Assembly (NCBI GenBank): GCA_023525975.1
Contig: CM042020.1
Coordinates: 112,329,207 to 112,393,206, forward strand
Length of the DNA stretch: 64,000 nt
DNA from: Smallanthus sonchifolius
Lineage: Eukaryota; Streptophyta; Magnoliopsida; Asterales; Asteraceae
Direction of reading: 5' to 3'
Shown here: positions 1 through 10,827 of the stretch, one piece after another
Layout of the letters: each line of letters starts with the position of its first letter
Position numbering within the stretch: position 1 is the first letter of the stretch
The notes under the pieces: model-generated
Databases searched by the model: none
What the model was told of the DNA's origin: nothing
The model's input: only the letters and a program-made list of their open reading frames with translations
Position numbers and translations under genes: made by a program

Positions 1-580
1 TGTGCACTCCACACTTAATGTAGGAACCATTCAACAAAAATAAAAAAATACATTCATGTTTTAGTTACAATACAAGGCAAGGAAAGAAAGCAAGTAAAAT
101 TAAATACTTTTACAAATTAAATAAACCAAATTACAAGAAAGGAGTAGAAGCAGAAAGGGTTGTAGCTAAGAATTCGTATTTGATATGGTCCCTTAAAACA
201 AATTTCGAGTCTCCTATGAGAACACGTTTGTTTCCTATGGTACAACAACCGAACCAGTGTGTACTGTCGTGTAGGACCTAATACTCGAAACTATACCTTA
301 AAGAAAGAGAGGAATAAAAGAATATTGTTGGAAGTTTTTCTTTGGAGAAAGATGAGAGAGCTCAAGTAGGTGGTTTTTGGTGTGTTCAAGTGTGTTTAGC
401 AACCAACACTTACCTTGGTATTTATAGGAGAAACAAAGTTGAAACAACTTCACAAAATTGAAACCGAAATTAAACTGCATTGAACATCCAACGCATTTAA
501 TTTTAATTTTGAATTCAGATTTGAAACTGATCAAGACCTTTGTTTCAACAGCTGCTAAAGTAGAAACTGCTCTGCAGTTG
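1..580. other. Non-coding, probable LTR or repeat flank
   Basis: No gene is visible. The stretch is AT-rich, with short open frames of no recognisable family. It leads into the GC-rich repeat at 581-935 and may belong to the same LTR-like unit read on the minus strand from the promoter near 1.2 kb. This is inference. Confidence 0.3.
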
Positions 581-935
581 TAACTGTTATGTCAATCGGA
601 ACGCGCGTTGCGGAACAGTCCGGACGATTCAGGCGTCCCGCGCCGCGCCACGCTTTGATCCGCGCGCTGCCACTAGTTTGCGCCACACGACACTCACGCC
701 TTTCGCCACAAATGCGTTGCACTGATTTCGCGCGTCGTCACTTGTCTGTGCCACACGGCGTAACTGTTGCGTCAGTGGGAACGCGCGTCGCTGAACAGTC
801 TGGACACGTCAGGCTTGCCGCGCCACGCTTTGATTTGCGCGCCATCACTTTTCTGCGCCACACGGCGTAACTGGTGTGTCAGTGGGAACGCCGCACTCTG
901 ATTCGCGCGCCGTCACTTATTAGTGCCACACGGAA
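581..935. repeat. GC-rich degenerate tandem repeat
   Basis: Roughly three to four diverged copies of a module follow one another. Each contains variants of GTCAGTGGGAACGC, then TTTGATTCGCGCGCC, then TGCGCCACACGGCG, with clear copy starts near 581, 760 and 869 and a partial copy near 690-759. The unit is about 109 bp where complete. GC content is far above that of the surrounding DNA. Open frames across it are by-products of the high GC. It may be the transcribed part of an LTR whose promoter lies near 1202-1237 on the minus strand. Confidence 0.6.
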
Positions 936-1201
936 CTCAGCCTCGTGCCACATGAAAGCTGCATCGAGTCCACGGTATCCCATGTGTCACGCCCACGCGG
1001 GTCTTGCGACCAGGCATCCATGCCACGGTATGCGCCATGCCTTGCCCGGCGAGAGTGTGTGAACTATAAAGTGCGACATTAAAGCACTATATTACGCCGA
1101 TCGCCCACTCCACACGCGCGTGTGCGAATTAGGGTGTGTCGCACTCTAAATGTCTCCACTAGTTCCCTTGGAAAAGGTCACAATAGCTAAGGAGTACTCC
1201 T

Positions 1202-1237
1202 CCTTATAGGTATATCATCCCACCAATGTGGGACAAG
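1202..1237 (-). promoter_or_regulatory. Promoter-like TATA plus TCCCACATTGG element
   Basis: Read on the minus strand there is TTGTCCCACATTGG followed about 15 bp later by CCTATAAGG. The first resembles the upstream sequence element of plant snRNA genes (RTCCCACATCG), which also occurs in some plant LTR promoters. Reading onward enters the GC-rich repeat. I infer an LTR promoter; no gene is attached. Confidence 0.35.
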
Positions 1238-1261
1238 TTTTCATGTAGGTTCTCCATCTTT

Positions 1262-2105
1262 ATCCTTATAATTTTCTAAAAATTATTATTCCCTACATTT
1301 ATTTCTCCTTTTTTAAAACCTCTCACATCACATTCCCCATCCCTATCTATATACTCTTTTTTTACTATTATTTCTTCTATTTCTTTATTTTACAATTTTA
1401 ACTAATAACTATTTTATCTTATTATCTTTTTCTTCTAAAATTGATTTGTAATAATTTTTATAGAACGAGCCCATTTGAAAATGGTCTTTTTAGTGCAGGT
1501 TAGGACAGATCGATTTAAAAAAAAATCTAAATATTAAGCATACAAATGTAATAAATCTAAGGTTTGTAATGTTCATAAACTTGTAAAGATTTTAAATAAA
1601 AAATTTAATAAAAATTAAACATCCAAACATTTAAATTTTAAGTTAATAACTATAATTTTCTAAGAAAAGTATGATAAATAGTTTAAAAAAAGTTAGAAGC
1701 ATAAATTATGAGGTTTTATAAAATAAAATGTGATTTAAAGATTCAAATTAAAAAAGTTTTGGGGTATTGAATAGTGAATCCCTAAATATGAGGATTCACT
1801 TTAGTTTTCTTTAAAAATACAAGGATAGAGTATGAGGATGAGAAATAGAATCGAGCGTTGTTTGTAGGTGATTTCCTTAAATTTTAAGGATGAGGATGGG
1901 TATGGGGAATGGGTTGAGAATACCTTTAAAACACATAATATATAAGGTTACATTACATATCTCAAAGCTATGAATTTGCAGCGGAATAGGTAAATGTACA
2001 CCATCGTACCATCTAAGACATCTATATAAGTCGTATAGATGTCAGAGATGGTGTATGGATAGTGGGATGATGTACGTATAGTAGCCCCATTTGCGGGCAT
2101 GTATG
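1262..2105. other. AT-rich spacer, nothing recognised
   Basis: Strongly AT-rich with poly-A and poly-T runs. I see no coding frame, terminal repeat or RNA gene. Confidence 0.5.
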
Positions 2106-2290
2106 CAGGGGCGAAGGTTTGTGAGCCCCGATTTTTCGCTTAATAGTGTTAATTTATACATATTCAGTCAATTTTTCGCTCAGTAGTGTTAATTTATACG
2201 TATCCGGCTGAAAATTTTATAATTCCAGCCCCCCTAATAGGAAAAAAAATCCCGGCCCCCCCTTACGTTTTTCTTCAAGCTCCGCTAGTG
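2106..2290. mobile_element. hAT-type miniature element (185 bp)
   Basis: The left end CAGGGGCGAAGG and the reverse complement of the right end (CACTAGCGGAGC) form imperfect terminal inverted repeats of the CAGNGGCG type common in plant hAT elements. The flanks catgtatg and tgtgtatg agree at 6 of 8 positions, the duplication length expected for hAT. Inside are two near copies of a TTTTTCGCT...AGTGTTAATTTATAC block. There is no coding capacity. Confidence 0.5.
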
Positions 2291-2320
2291 TGTGTATGTA
2301 TGTATGTATGTATGTATGTA
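2291..2320. repeat. (ATGT)n microsatellite
   Basis: About six perfect GTAT/ATGT units directly follow the miniature element. Confidence 0.9.
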
Positions 2321-2639
2321 GGGATAAGTCTCCATTACCATATCGAGGGGGAGGATATGGTCAGAAGAAGTTGCAGGGTGGACCAGGGAATCAACATGAA
2401 CAAATACTAATCCAAGAATCAAACATTTGTATAAGGATTATTCTTTTGGGTAATAGTGGTGAAAGTTAAATTCTAGCCATGTGATCTAAGTTTCTTTCAT
2501 ATCCAAACCAATGTGGCAATGTTGCACATAAAACTAATTGGGTTAAATATTGAATGTGTAGTATCGAAAATATGAAGTTATTCTTTCTATTTTTGATTGG
2601 ACAAATTAATTAATAAATAATGTGAAGACAAAAAAATAT

Positions 2640-2760
2640 ATTTTTTGAACGGTAAATGTTACTGCTACTCTACTATAAACAAATAATTATAAACTACTCA
2701 ATTGTCAAGATTTGAAACTAGGACCTCCCCTCTAAAAACCATTTACCTTACTTGTAACAA
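2640..2760 (-). mobile_element. SINE-like retroposon, decayed
   Basis: On the minus strand the sequence contains TAGTTTCAAATCTTG, resembling a degenerate polymerase III B box, and ends in TTTACCGTTCAAAAAA. The same 3' ending (TTTGCC/TTCAAAAA) recurs near 16.5, 44.4, 55.6 and 62.2 kb, always on the minus strand. The 5' boundary is not clear. Confidence 0.4.
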
Positions 2761-3069
2761 CCCTTGTCATTATGATGTTATGATATTTTTGTGTTTTATG
2801 GTCCAACTTTCTTTAGTTGTATAATTAAATTACCAAAAGATTTATTCGTAAGCAACTTTGAAGCCGAACGAGTGGTAGTTTGGTTTCAGAAAGCCCAAAA
2901 CGATCCCTTTCAACTTTAGATGATGTGTATCGATCTTTTGACTTATACATCGTATTCAGGGGAGGAACATTTAAGGGGCCAGAGGGGGCCACCCCCCCTC
3001 CCCCTCCCCTATTTTTTTGCTTATAACTATTGATTTCGGCCCACTATGTTTATTTCATATTAGTTATAG

Positions 3070-5997
3070 AGTCACACCCCGTCAAAGGCGGAAACACGGA
3101 GTGGGACCGGTATATCGCATTGAATCCAAGTACAGGAGAAACTAAAAGGAAAGTTGTGCATTAAATTGAACCATACTATATGCTTCTAACGAAAGTACGA
3201 ATACATGAAAATCCTGAATCAATACAAAATGTCTAAAATGTCTGACTACAACCAAAGGCATACAATAATAATTCTTCCCAAAAGCAAGACGTTTAAAGCT
3301 CGTGATCCCCATAATTGTTTACCTGAAAAACATGTTTCGAAAACGGGTCAACTATAAACATAGTTGGTGAGTACGCAGGTTTTGCATCTCGATAAGAAAA
3401 AGTAAGTAAATAAATTTCAAAATGTAATAGTAACCATCCGCAGATGATCAAATACACGTGTTAAGATTTGATTACCCTGACCCACAATCAAAACTGTCAG
3501 ACTAGTTGTTGCTCTTGTATCCAGGTGTCGAATGTGAACACCTACTATGGCTAATTATGCGCCCAAATGAAACTACAAATGTGGTTGGCGCGACCAACCC
3601 TGGGCGGGGGTGTCAACCCAAATAATACTATTTATAATTCTCATCGGCTATCCAAACTAATTGATTGCGTTAAAGTGGGGACTTAATACATTCATTGGTA
3701 AACCCAGATAACAACGTGTAGTGTGTGAAACAGATTTTCCCCTGTAAAACAGTAAAAATGAAAAGTGGGGCCGCGAAACTCACTTGAGTGTGGTAATGCA
3801 AAAAGTACGGTTAACCGAAGAAACCGCAAATATGATGCCCTAACCGAGTCCTACTAACCAAGTAGACACGAAACAAGCATTTAGGACACCTAACGCGTGT
3901 GAATAAGTCAAAAAACAAAAGTGGCTATGCAGTCGGTTGCATACCCAAAACCCGTGCATACGCGTAAGAACTGTTAGAAATTATAAAACCTGCTTTTATA
4001 TAAATTTGTGACCTTAAAACCTTAATTTTTATATTTTAATAAAGAATATCGGTAGTTATAAAATCATATATGATAAAACCTCAAGTCACGGTTTCGTTTG
4101 ATCAAAAACGCGGTTACGCGCGTAAAGTTCGGTTTATGGTTTGAAAATCCGATTCGTCTGAAATTAGGGTTTTAGTGTGATTTTAGCACCCAATTAAAAA
4201 GTCCAAATTTAAGTTTTTAATATGATCGTACTTCTGTCCAAAATCCCCTAAAACTTTTATAAAATTAATTTTAATGGACCATAATTTCAAAATCAGACTT
4301 AGACATAAAGTTACTATTTGAAATTTATAGCAAATGATCATATACATAAAAAAAAAAATTTCCGACCAATTTTAATATTTTTCCAATATTCATATTATTT
4401 ATTATGAATATAATTTTATCAAAATTTAACAAATTCAGGAAAAATAATTAAACTTGTCAAAAACTTACCAAACGTTTACCAGATTAGTTTTAGGTCCATA
4501 AGAGATCTCATTCCAAGTTTCAAGTCTAGAAGTTGTCCAGAAGTATATGATCCCAAATTCAATCGTTAAAATTTCATAAATACTAAATACCTACTTAGAC
4601 ACCTCCAGTTTTCACTAAATTTGGACATAAGTCATACTTTATCATATACTATCCACTGTCCAAATTCCAGATTTTTCTAATACTCAGAGGTATTTTTCCC
4701 AATTTTAATGTATTAATCTTGTAGGAATTTTGATAAATAATCCATAAAGAGTTTGATCACAAAAATTTCCAGATCTTCATTTTAAAACATATCCTACTGT
4801 TTAAAATAAATTTGGGTGCCAAATCAACAATTTTTAAAAATCCACCAAAAACATTAATGTTCTTGGCCATTCAAGCTATCAAACAAGTTTAATCAAGAAT
4901 TTTACCTTTCAATCAGCAAATGAAGGTGTTGATAGATGCTTAACTACTGTGGTTTCTTGATTTTACAATCTACAATCACAATATGGTTCAATTCCATGAT
5001 CAAATACTCAAAAATCAACAAAAATGCTATTTTAATTCAAGAAGATGCAAGTATGAACATCCAAGTGTTCATACACTTTGATCATCAATTCTTGCAAGAT
5101 TTTCACTATATAACTCATTGTGGATGATTATAACAAGTTTTCATTCACAAATCATTGTTAAAAATGCAAAATTTAAGCTTAAAACACTTGAAATCATCAA
5201 AATTGAAAATTAAAGTAAGTGTGTTATTGGTGTTCTTGAGAACACATGCAATGATCAAAACAGAAAGTTAAAAATGAAAATCATGTTATAATACCTTCAA
5301 AACAGTAAGAACAACATCATGAATCCATTGAAACTAAGAATCAAGCTTGAAAATGGATGAATTTGAGCTAGAATTCAAGTTTAGTGTGTGATTGGGAGTG
5401 TTTGGTGATGGTGGTGAGGTGTTTTTAGCTGAAACAAGGAGAGGGAAGGGGGTAAATGGGTGGGGGAGAAAGGTATTTATAGTTGGAAGACAAGTCTTGA
5501 GATTTAAAAGACAAATTTTATAAAAAATACCCAATTTTTATAAAAATTACACCCCTAAACACTCTAATAAATATTTTTATCCAAACATAAAATTCTAGTA
5601 TCCAAAATAATGAATTTTGACAATATTTAAAACATAAAAACTCAAAAAATTTTAAAAAGTTATACCGGGTATTTACCAGAAGAACCACCTGTGATCGTTA
5701 GTTTAATCAAGAATCACAAGTTAGCACATATAATATTTTAAAACATCATTCTTAACTAAAATATAAATATAAAAATTATTTTCGAGAATTTAAATTTTAC
5801 CGTTTATTTAACGCGTTCGCAGTATATGCAATGTATGCACTTAACCGGGTTTTCTAGTTCAGAACTTAGTGTTCGTCTAAGTCAATGTTCCTAGAGTTCT
5901 TAGAAACACTTAAAATATATAAAACCATAATATTTAAAAATATAAACGTATAAAAAGTCGAGAAACAGTAAGGACATGAAAATCCGCGGTTGTCGCA
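3070..5997 (-). mobile_element. Solo-LTR-like insertion (2.9 kb)
   Basis: The insert is bounded by a perfect 5-bp duplication, TATAG (3065-3069 and 5998-6002). On the minus strand it runs from TGCGACAACCGCGG to GGGTGTGACT, close to the TG...CA ends of an LTR with one terminal base changed. A TATAAATA box lies on the minus strand at 5474-5481, about 520 bp from the start, which suits a U3 region. No internal coding region is present, so a solo LTR is the simplest reading. The uninterrupted relative at 32769-32976 supports the boundaries. Confidence 0.6.
5474..5481 (-). promoter_or_regulatory. TATA box of the solo LTR
   Basis: TATAAATA on the minus strand, followed by a pyrimidine-rich stretch typical of a plant LTR transcription start. 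Confidence 0.45.
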
Positions 5998-6172
5998 TAT
6001 AGTGTTTCGGCCCCCTTAATCCAGATCAAAAGCCGAAATTTGTTCCACAAATCCAGACAATCGCATAATTTTTGGGATTTATGGTCTTTGTTTGGTGAAA
6101 AAATTTTGGATTTTTTATGTGTAATATTTTCGCCCCCCTCCCCTCAATTTAATTGTTTAAGTTTCGCCACTA

Positions 6173-6310
6173 ATTTGTATTATATTACATGAACAGTACA
6201 AACTTCTTGATCAGATTTACATTTAATTTGTATATGTCGTCAAGAAATATAATGGCGGCATTGGTTTCATATACGGCTGTTGTGTATGTATGTATATGTG
6301 TGTGTGTGTA
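6173..6310. other. Spacer with (TG)n/(TATG)n microsatellite
   Basis: An AT-rich spacer ends in a TGTATGTATATGTGTGTG-type repeat at 6283-6310. That repeat is the apparent target of the inverted-repeat element beginning at about 6312. Confidence 0.6.
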
Positions 6311-6632
6311 TAGGGTTGAGATTAAATGATAACCAACTTTTTATGTGAAAACAATGATAACAACCATACAACCATCCAACCAATCATATAATTTTCTTAT
6401 TTTTTTTATTTATTTTATTTTAAAGGGCATGGTAGTAAATAACCATCCCACTATTTTTGGTATCTTTTAAAAAAATAAAATTATTTACCCTCTTTCTTAT
6501 TCCCTATCTATGAAATGAGCCTCCACATCCCAACCCTAGTTCTTTGAAACTTCCTGCTATTCTCTCTAGGCTGGAACTTCCCGTTCGTCCCTTCTCCTTC
6601 ACAAATCTTCTTTGGGGAAGGTTTGGAGATTG

Positions 6633-6637
6633 TCGGC
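6633..6637. repeat. Target site duplication TCGGC (left)
   Basis: TCGGC at 6633-6637 is repeated exactly at 13518-13522 on the far side of the Athila/Tat-like element. Confidence 0.9.
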
Positions 6638-7916
6638 TGACGGGTGGTCCGTAGGACGACCCTTAAGAGCTATAAATGGTATTTTAATCCTACATTTAAT
6701 CGAGTAATTGTCTAGAATTAGATGACTACGTTTGCTTGTGTTTCAGGTACATTCGGAGCTTAAAAGTGTGAAAATGAAGGTTCGAATAAACGCGGATGGA
6801 TTGGAGAGTGAAAGACGGAGCATAGATGAAAAAAATAATTTCTTTGAATTGAAGAATTAAGAAGATAACATGATAGAGGAAGAAATTACGAGAACGTGGG
6901 CGCAAACGGCGAAGAAAACGGAGTTGAAACGAAAAAGTTATGAAGAAAACAAAATTGCATGCTGAAGCCTACCGTAAGTTACGGTAGCCCCCAGCACTTT
7001 TCTTCCACCGTAAGGCAGTAAAGACCCACCGTAGCACTTTTAAAGCTACCGTAAGCTACGGTAGATACCGTAGCTTACGGTGGTCACTGGCGTGAAAAGT
7101 GTAACTGCCCTATTAAAACAGTTCTTCAAGGGGCTTTTCATATCCAATCATTGGGAGACGTTTTGCAGCAGTTTCAGGGGCGTTTTTGGGTGATTTTCTT
7201 GGTTAGAAGCAATTTGGAACAATTGGGTTGGTGTTTTTGATTCACATGAACATTGATAGTTGCTTGATGATGATCAACCGAACGATGTGTGGCTAAGTTT
7301 TCATATGTTTTCCTCCGGATTGTAAGGTTTATCTTTTGAATGTTTGTTGATGTTTATGTTATTTGTAGGACAATAATCTAATCATTTTGGTTGTGTTATT
7401 GTGGTGTTTATGTGTTTGATTGTAATCGTTGATATTGTTTAACATCGTTTTCTAAACCATCGGTTCTTGGTGCCGCTGGCAATCGAGATTTATTGGGAGG
7501 AATTCGGGGTTGGATATATTTAATTGATCATCGGGTGACAATCTTGCGTTCTTGTAATTCAAGCACTTGGTCCCCTTTTATCACAATCAAACATATTTTC
7601 ATGAACTATGTCTATGTAGTTCTTCCTAATTAAACATCAGTATTATCATTCATGGAAACCTGAAACCGGGGGAAGACATATTCTCTCATTTCTGAATTAC
7701 AATCTTTTGATTTGTGATTAATTTAGATAATTCTAGTTTTCAAAATCAACAATCAAAATTCTGAAAATTACATTTCTTGCAATTTATTTTAAGTTAGTTA
7801 AATCCGAACTACTTAGTGAGCACATTTTCCACAAACTCCCTGTGTTCGATATCCACTTACCACTATCTATTTAGTGTAATTGGTTTATTTTTGAGTGAGA
7901 CTACGACCTCACGTCA
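6638..7916 (+). repeat. 5' LTR of the Athila/Tat-like element
   Basis: 1279 bp, beginning TGACGGGTGG and ending CCTCACGTCA, with 5-bp inverted ends TGACG/CGTCA. It matches the 3' LTR except for one transition seen by eye. A cluster of perfect palindromes built on CTACCGTAAG lies at 6969-7082. Confidence 0.95.
6969..7082. repeat. Palindrome cluster in the LTR
   Basis: CTACCGTAAGTTACGGTAG (6969-6987) has 9-bp arms around one base. TACCGTAAGCTACGGTA (7047-7063) and its complement (7066-7082) form a hairpin of 17-bp arms with one mismatch and a 2-base loop. Single half-sites CACCGTAAGG and CACCGTAGC lie between. The same cluster is in the 3' LTR at 12570-12683. It could act in DNA (protein sites) or in RNA (hairpins). 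Confidence 0.85.
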
Positions 7917-7919
7917 AAT

Positions 7920-7937
7920 TGGCGCCGTTGCCGGGGA
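7920..7937 (+). other. Primer binding site (tRNA-Asp type)
   Basis: TGGCGCCGTTGCCGGGGA begins 3 bases after the 5' LTR. It is complementary to the 3' end of plant tRNA-Asp, the primer known for Athila-group elements. Confidence 0.85.
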
Positions 7938-8029
7938 GTAGTGCGCAACGTGTGTTAACTTTCGTAGTTTTTTGTTTGTTATTTTCGGGTTTACGCTGGT
8001 TGTGTTAGTGTGCAGGTACTTACAGGTGT

Positions 8030-9040
8030 ATGCATACTAGAGGCTCCAAAAAGTCATCACCATTAGCATTTGATCCGGAAATTGAACGGATACTTTCACG
8101 GAATCGAGTTTTACTTAGGGAGAACAAAGTCATTGGGTCTCCTACTACACCGAAAAACATCATGGATCCACCAATTCTCACGACGGGTCAAACACTACCA
8201 ACCACCACACCTCCTATTCCACCAAGTCCTATAACAAGTGAGAGCAAACCCACAAATACCACTGTTCCTACAAGTACACTTCCACCAAATCCATTGAGCT
8301 ACCAAACGACATCAACCTTTCCACCATTTAGCCATTTCACTCAAGGTCAATCGTCCTCCCAACAGAGTCAACCATTCCCATTTCAACAAGACCCACCTAT
8401 AACCTTTACCACCCCGGTTCAACAACAACAACCACCATCGAGGTTCCAATATCAACAATCTCCCTCGATGCCGTTTATGAGAGTGCAAGATGATGGGTTT
8501 GATGACGGTTATGAAGATGATTATGAGGGGTATGATGAAGGTGAATATACCCTTGGGGGTAATGGAAATCAAACGGGATTTCAAGGACTGGGTGGATTTG
8601 TGCGAAGACCGCAAGATATACCGCAAGCTCCACAAGGTCAACCTCGACAAGTTCAACAATATGAGCAACAAGTGCCTCAACAACAATTTCAACCTCAACC
8701 ACAATTTCAACAACAAATTCCTAGACAAGTTCAACCTCGAAGACAAATGCCTAGGCAAGCCGGTTTGCCACCACAAGTACCGTTGGGCGTGCCAAGAAGA
8801 TATAATCGGGAAGCCGTGAGGGGTATTGAAGCACATTTTAGGCCGGTTATTACTAACAATCCTTCACCGGTAGTTATTCCTCAAAACAATCAAGGGAGGA
8901 CGTTCGAAGTTAGAACTAATTCCCTCCAAAGTTTACCGAAATATAAGGGATTAGCCACGGAGGAACCTTATTGCATTTGGAGGCATACGATTCGATATGC
9001 AATACTATCGGTGGGCAAGGATTTTCATCGGATGAAGTAA
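8030..9040 (+). pseudogene. gag: gag N-terminal part, frameshifted
   Basis: This frame opens at ATG 8030 with MHTRGSKK and is rich in Pro, Gln, Ser and Thr. Residues roughly 45-260 are low-complexity (many QQ, PP and PQ runs), with an acidic Gly/Asp/Tyr patch near residue 155. It reaches ...ATEEPY at about codon 314, where a conserved Athila/Tat gag core (EEPY then LHLE) should continue. Instead the frame runs on for 23 unrelated codons and stops at 9040. The core continues in the -1 frame from 8971, so one T is probably missing near 8970-8971. Gag forms the particle that packages element RNA. In this copy an intact fusion is not encoded. Confidence 0.8.
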
Positions 9041-10827
9041 AGTTGGTATTGTTTCAATTCTCGTTGGAAGATAAAGCGAAGAGATGGTTTTACACTTTAC
9101 CATCGGCTTCGATTTATACATGGGCGGAGATGCAACAAAGATTTTTAGAAGAATTTTTCACGGCCCAAAAGACCAACGATGCGAGAAGAAGCTTAAGAAG
9201 CTTCCAACAACAACAAGGTGAAATGTTTCACGAAGCTTTCGAACGGTTTAATTTGATGATAAAAAATTGCCCTCATCATGGGATCGAATTGTGGGAATTG
9301 TTGAACGCGTTTCATGAAGGGTTGAATTCCGAAGATGCTCGTGACTTAATGTCTATCACGAATGGTACATTCGGTACTAATCACGAGCAAGACGATTGGG
9401 CGTTTTTGGAACAAATGGCGGTCACATCAAAGAAGAAGGCTCAATCATCTAGGAGAGCGAGACCGGCCATTACTAGAACCCAAGTGCATGCGGTGGAGGA
9501 TGGTAATGTGCAAACTACTAATCAAGTTTATGATGTTTGCACTAACTGTAATGAATTGGGTCATAGGGCGGATGTTTGTTTGGTGGGTGTTGTTGAAGGG
9601 CAATATGAAGAAGTGAATGCTATTCAAGGCCAAGGGGGCGGTGATAGAAATTACAACATGAACTCGAATACATATCACCCCGGGTTACGAAACCATCCGA
9701 ATTTGCGTTATGGAAACCCGGCTAATCAAGCCAATCCGAATTTCCAAGGAAGTCAAGGAAATTATGTTCCTCGCCAACAATTCAACAATCAAGGCTTCCA
9801 AAGGCAATTTCAACAACCGGGTGGTGACCAAAGTGGCTATTCGGGTCAAGTTACTTCAAGTGGGAATGAAGTGATGGATATGCTCCGGATGATGCAACAA
9901 GATATGCAAAGGAGGAATCAAATGGATGAGGCTCGGTTGCAAAAAGATGAAATTCGTGACAAAGCCATCCAATCCTTGACTACCCAAATGGGTCAACTTG
10001 CAAGTGAGGTGGCCCTTTTAAAAAAGAACAAAGGTCAACTACCAAGTGACACAGTGACAAATCCCAAGAACATCAAAAGCATGAACATTAATGTGGTAAG
10101 TACCGTTCCCAATAGTGAATTTAATGAAACATTTCTAACCTCTTCGTGTCAAGTGAATGCAGGTATAGGAAAGGAGGCCGAGGCGGAAAATGACAAAGAG
10201 CATGGGGCACCAATCGTGCCAATCCGAGTGGAAAAATTAAAAATTCCTCATGCATTGTTGGACTATGGGGCGGGCATGAGCGTGCTACCAGGCGAGTTGT
10301 ATGACATGTATGACTTTGGCCCGCTGCAAGATATAGACACCATGGTGAGCTTGGCAAATGAAAGTTGTAGGCGTCCACGGGGAGTAGTTAGGAATGTTAA
10401 GATTCAGTTGGGAGAATTTGAGTACCCAGTGGATTTTCTGGTCCTAGACTATGCTTCTACTAAAATGGCAGCGCAACAAAGGGTAATCTTAGGCCGACCA
10501 TTTCTATACACAGCAAATGCTCAAATCAATTGTAGAGACGGGGTTATTACCATGACAAAAAAGAACTGTAAGTTATCATTTGATGTTCAAACTAGAGTGA
10601 TTATTTATGAATCCAATGAGGGGAAGGGTGGTGAGTCTAGTGATTGTATGACAAAAGTGTGTCAAAGAATGAAAATAAATCACCCACCGGATCGTGAAGA
10701 AAAGCATACGGGATCAAGTAGGAGTGTATTTGATTACCCACCGAATCGAAACGGGACGGATGCATTTTACTCAATGGCACGATGTAGTGATGGAGATGGC
10801 CGGAATCGTTTCTTTGAGCCACCATAA
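8947..10827 (+). pseudogene. gag-pro: gag core, zinc knuckle and aspartic protease
   Basis: Open in the -1 frame relative to the upstream gag part, without its own start ATG at the front. From 8971 it encodes the gag core (LHLEAYDSIC..., then FSLEDKAKRWFYTLP and WAEMQQRFLEEFF, typical of plant Ty3/gypsy gag). A perfect CX2CX4HX4C knuckle (CTNCNELGHRADVC) lies at 9538-9579. A Gln/Asn-rich linker and a coiled-coil-like segment follow, then an aspartic protease with active-site region DYGAGMSVLP near 10261, where the family usually has D-L/T-G-A-S, and ILGRPFL near 10486. It stops at 10827 with no reverse transcriptase after it. The missing pol makes this a trans-dependent element. Confidence 0.85.

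Larger units (their letters stand above)
2957..6172. mobile_element. hAT-type non-autonomous element with nested LTR
   Basis: The left end is CAGGGGAGGAACATTTAAGG and the right end, reverse-complemented, is TAGTGGCGAAACTTAAAC. A 208-bp relative with the same outer sequence on both sides lies at 32769-32976. Compared with that copy, the left shared block (2957-3069) and the right shared block (6003-6172) are separated here by a 2.9 kb insert at 3070-5997. Flanking octamers (atcgtatt and atttgtat) are only roughly alike. No transposase is encoded. Family: hAT-type by its ends, not proven. Confidence 0.55.

Noticed and set aside
589..1062. Two open frames of 93 and 62 codons
   Set aside because: They lie across the GC-rich tandem repeat, and the predicted peptides only mirror that repeat. 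No family and no gene context.
8312..8836. Long antisense open frames across gag
   Set aside because: They are shadows of the Pro/Gln-rich gag sequence; the sense frame has the recognisable motifs.
8947..9040. Programmed -1 frameshift between gag parts
   Set aside because: No X-XXY-YYZ heptamer at the joint, and the joint falls inside a conserved core rather than between domains, so a one-base deletion is simpler.
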